Source of the DNA: Methanomassiliicoccales archaeon
GTDB lineage: Archaea; Thermoplasmatota; Thermoplasmata; Methanomassiliicoccales; JAAEEP01
Length of the DNA stretch: 64,000 bases
Direction of reading: 5' to 3'
Assembly (NCBI GenBank): GCA_013415695.1
Contig: JAAEEP010000001.1
Location: forward strand, 132,621-196,620
Shown here piece by piece: positions 63,806 to 64,000 of the stretch (its first letter is position 1; every line of letters begins with the position of its first letter). Below the pieces are notes generated by a model. It was not told the DNA's origin and ran no database searches. It saw only the letters and a program-made list of their open reading frames with translations. Both the position numbers and the translations under genes were made by a program.

Positions 63806-64000
63806 ATGAGAACTATTGCATTAATACCCGCATATAATGAAGAAAGAAACATCGAAAATATCATAACTCAAACCAAGAAATTTGTTGATCACATTCTTGT
63901 CATAGATGATGGAAGTACAGATAGAACTAGAGAACTGGCGAAAAAAGCAGGAGCTGAGGTCTTCTCTCATAAGAAGAATCAGGGCCTAGGAGTCACCATT
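63806..64000 (+). CDS. Glycosyltransferase family 2 (partial)
   Basis: First 65 residues of a GT-A-type glycosyltransferase, cut by the window edge. ALIPAYNEERNIENII is the N-terminus and VIDDGSTDRT carries the nucleotide-sugar-binding aspartates. The pattern resembles dolichol-phosphate sugar synthases. It fits the glycan island. Confidence 0.9.
   Translation, partial: MRTIALIPAYNEERNIENIITQTKKFVDHILVIDDGSTDRTRELAKKAGAEVFSHKKNQGLGVTI

Noticed and set aside
55622-64000. Prophage or integrated plasmid
   Set aside because: No integrase, terminase, replication or attachment site was seen; the content is glycan genes only.
1-64000. CRISPR array
   Set aside because: No regularly spaced repeats of 24-37 bases were seen anywhere in the window and no cas gene is present.

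Overview
The window is archaeal chromosome, most likely from the phylum Thermoplasmatota. Information-processing genes are archaeal: PAN, a group II chaperonin, aIF2-gamma, aIF5B, ribosomal proteins L7Ae, S28e, L24e and S6e, MBF1, a GINS51-type replication subunit, HerA, and an archaeal-type prolyl-tRNA synthetase. CoA synthesis uses pantoate kinase. The bacterial-type DnaK/DnaJ/GrpE set reads very like the Thermoplasma one. A type III RuBisCO followed by AMP phosphorylase and a methanogenesis-marker-8-like protein suggest a non-model Thermoplasmatota lineage. Species cannot be decided from the sequence. No CRISPR array, rRNA, integrase or insertion sequence was seen.

Layout. 1-2.8 kb: RuBisCO and AMP phosphorylase in one overlapping unit (nucleoside/AMP salvage into 3-phosphoglycerate). 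2.8-4.8 kb: a RuvC-like protein and an MFS exporter. 4.9-10.2 kb: a leftward chaperone block, thermosome, grpE, dnaK, dnaJ. 10.4-16.3 kb: an unknown zinc-motif protein, an enlarged KamA-type radical SAM enzyme, DUF2240, MBF1, PAN and a zinc ribbon. 16.4-17.05 kb: a decayed RibD C-terminal/DHFR-family reductase gene. 17-22 kb: a nucleotidyltransferase, a GPN-loop GTPase, tRNA-Lys(CTT) with an intron in its T loop, CBS, MBL, GINS51, DUF167 and Toprim genes. 22-33.4 kb: an enolase-superfamily enzyme, thymidylate kinase, CoaBC, pantoate kinase, DUF357, HerA, PRPP synthetase, ProRS and the NAD(P)HX repair enzyme Nnr. 33.4-36.5 kb is a lower-density stretch with a metzincin-like protein, a CobW-type GTPase, a decayed VOC/HPPD-like gene and a zinc-ribbon gene with a suspect 3' end.

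36.6-55.2 kb is mostly housekeeping: TrmI, two MarC proteins, purSLQ, RibK, the marker-8 homologue, the S6e-aIF2-gamma-PIN operon, the L7Ae-S28e-L24e-NDK-aIF5B block, rubrerythrin, and ilvB-ilvH-ilvE. From about 55.6 kb to the right edge the DNA becomes clearly AT-rich and carries glycosyltransferases and multi-spanning membrane enzymes, a surface-glycan or protein-glycosylation island that runs off the edge.

The strongest unusual element is the tRNA-Lys gene. Its T loop is split by a 23-nt insert whose flanks form a textbook bulge-helix-bulge, so it should be spliced between positions 59 and 60. A GPN-loop GTPase starts only 21 nt downstream. Other points are two unannounced pseudogenes, several unrecognised conserved-looking small proteins, and dyads upstream of ilvB. 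I did not see a clearly new multi-gene system.
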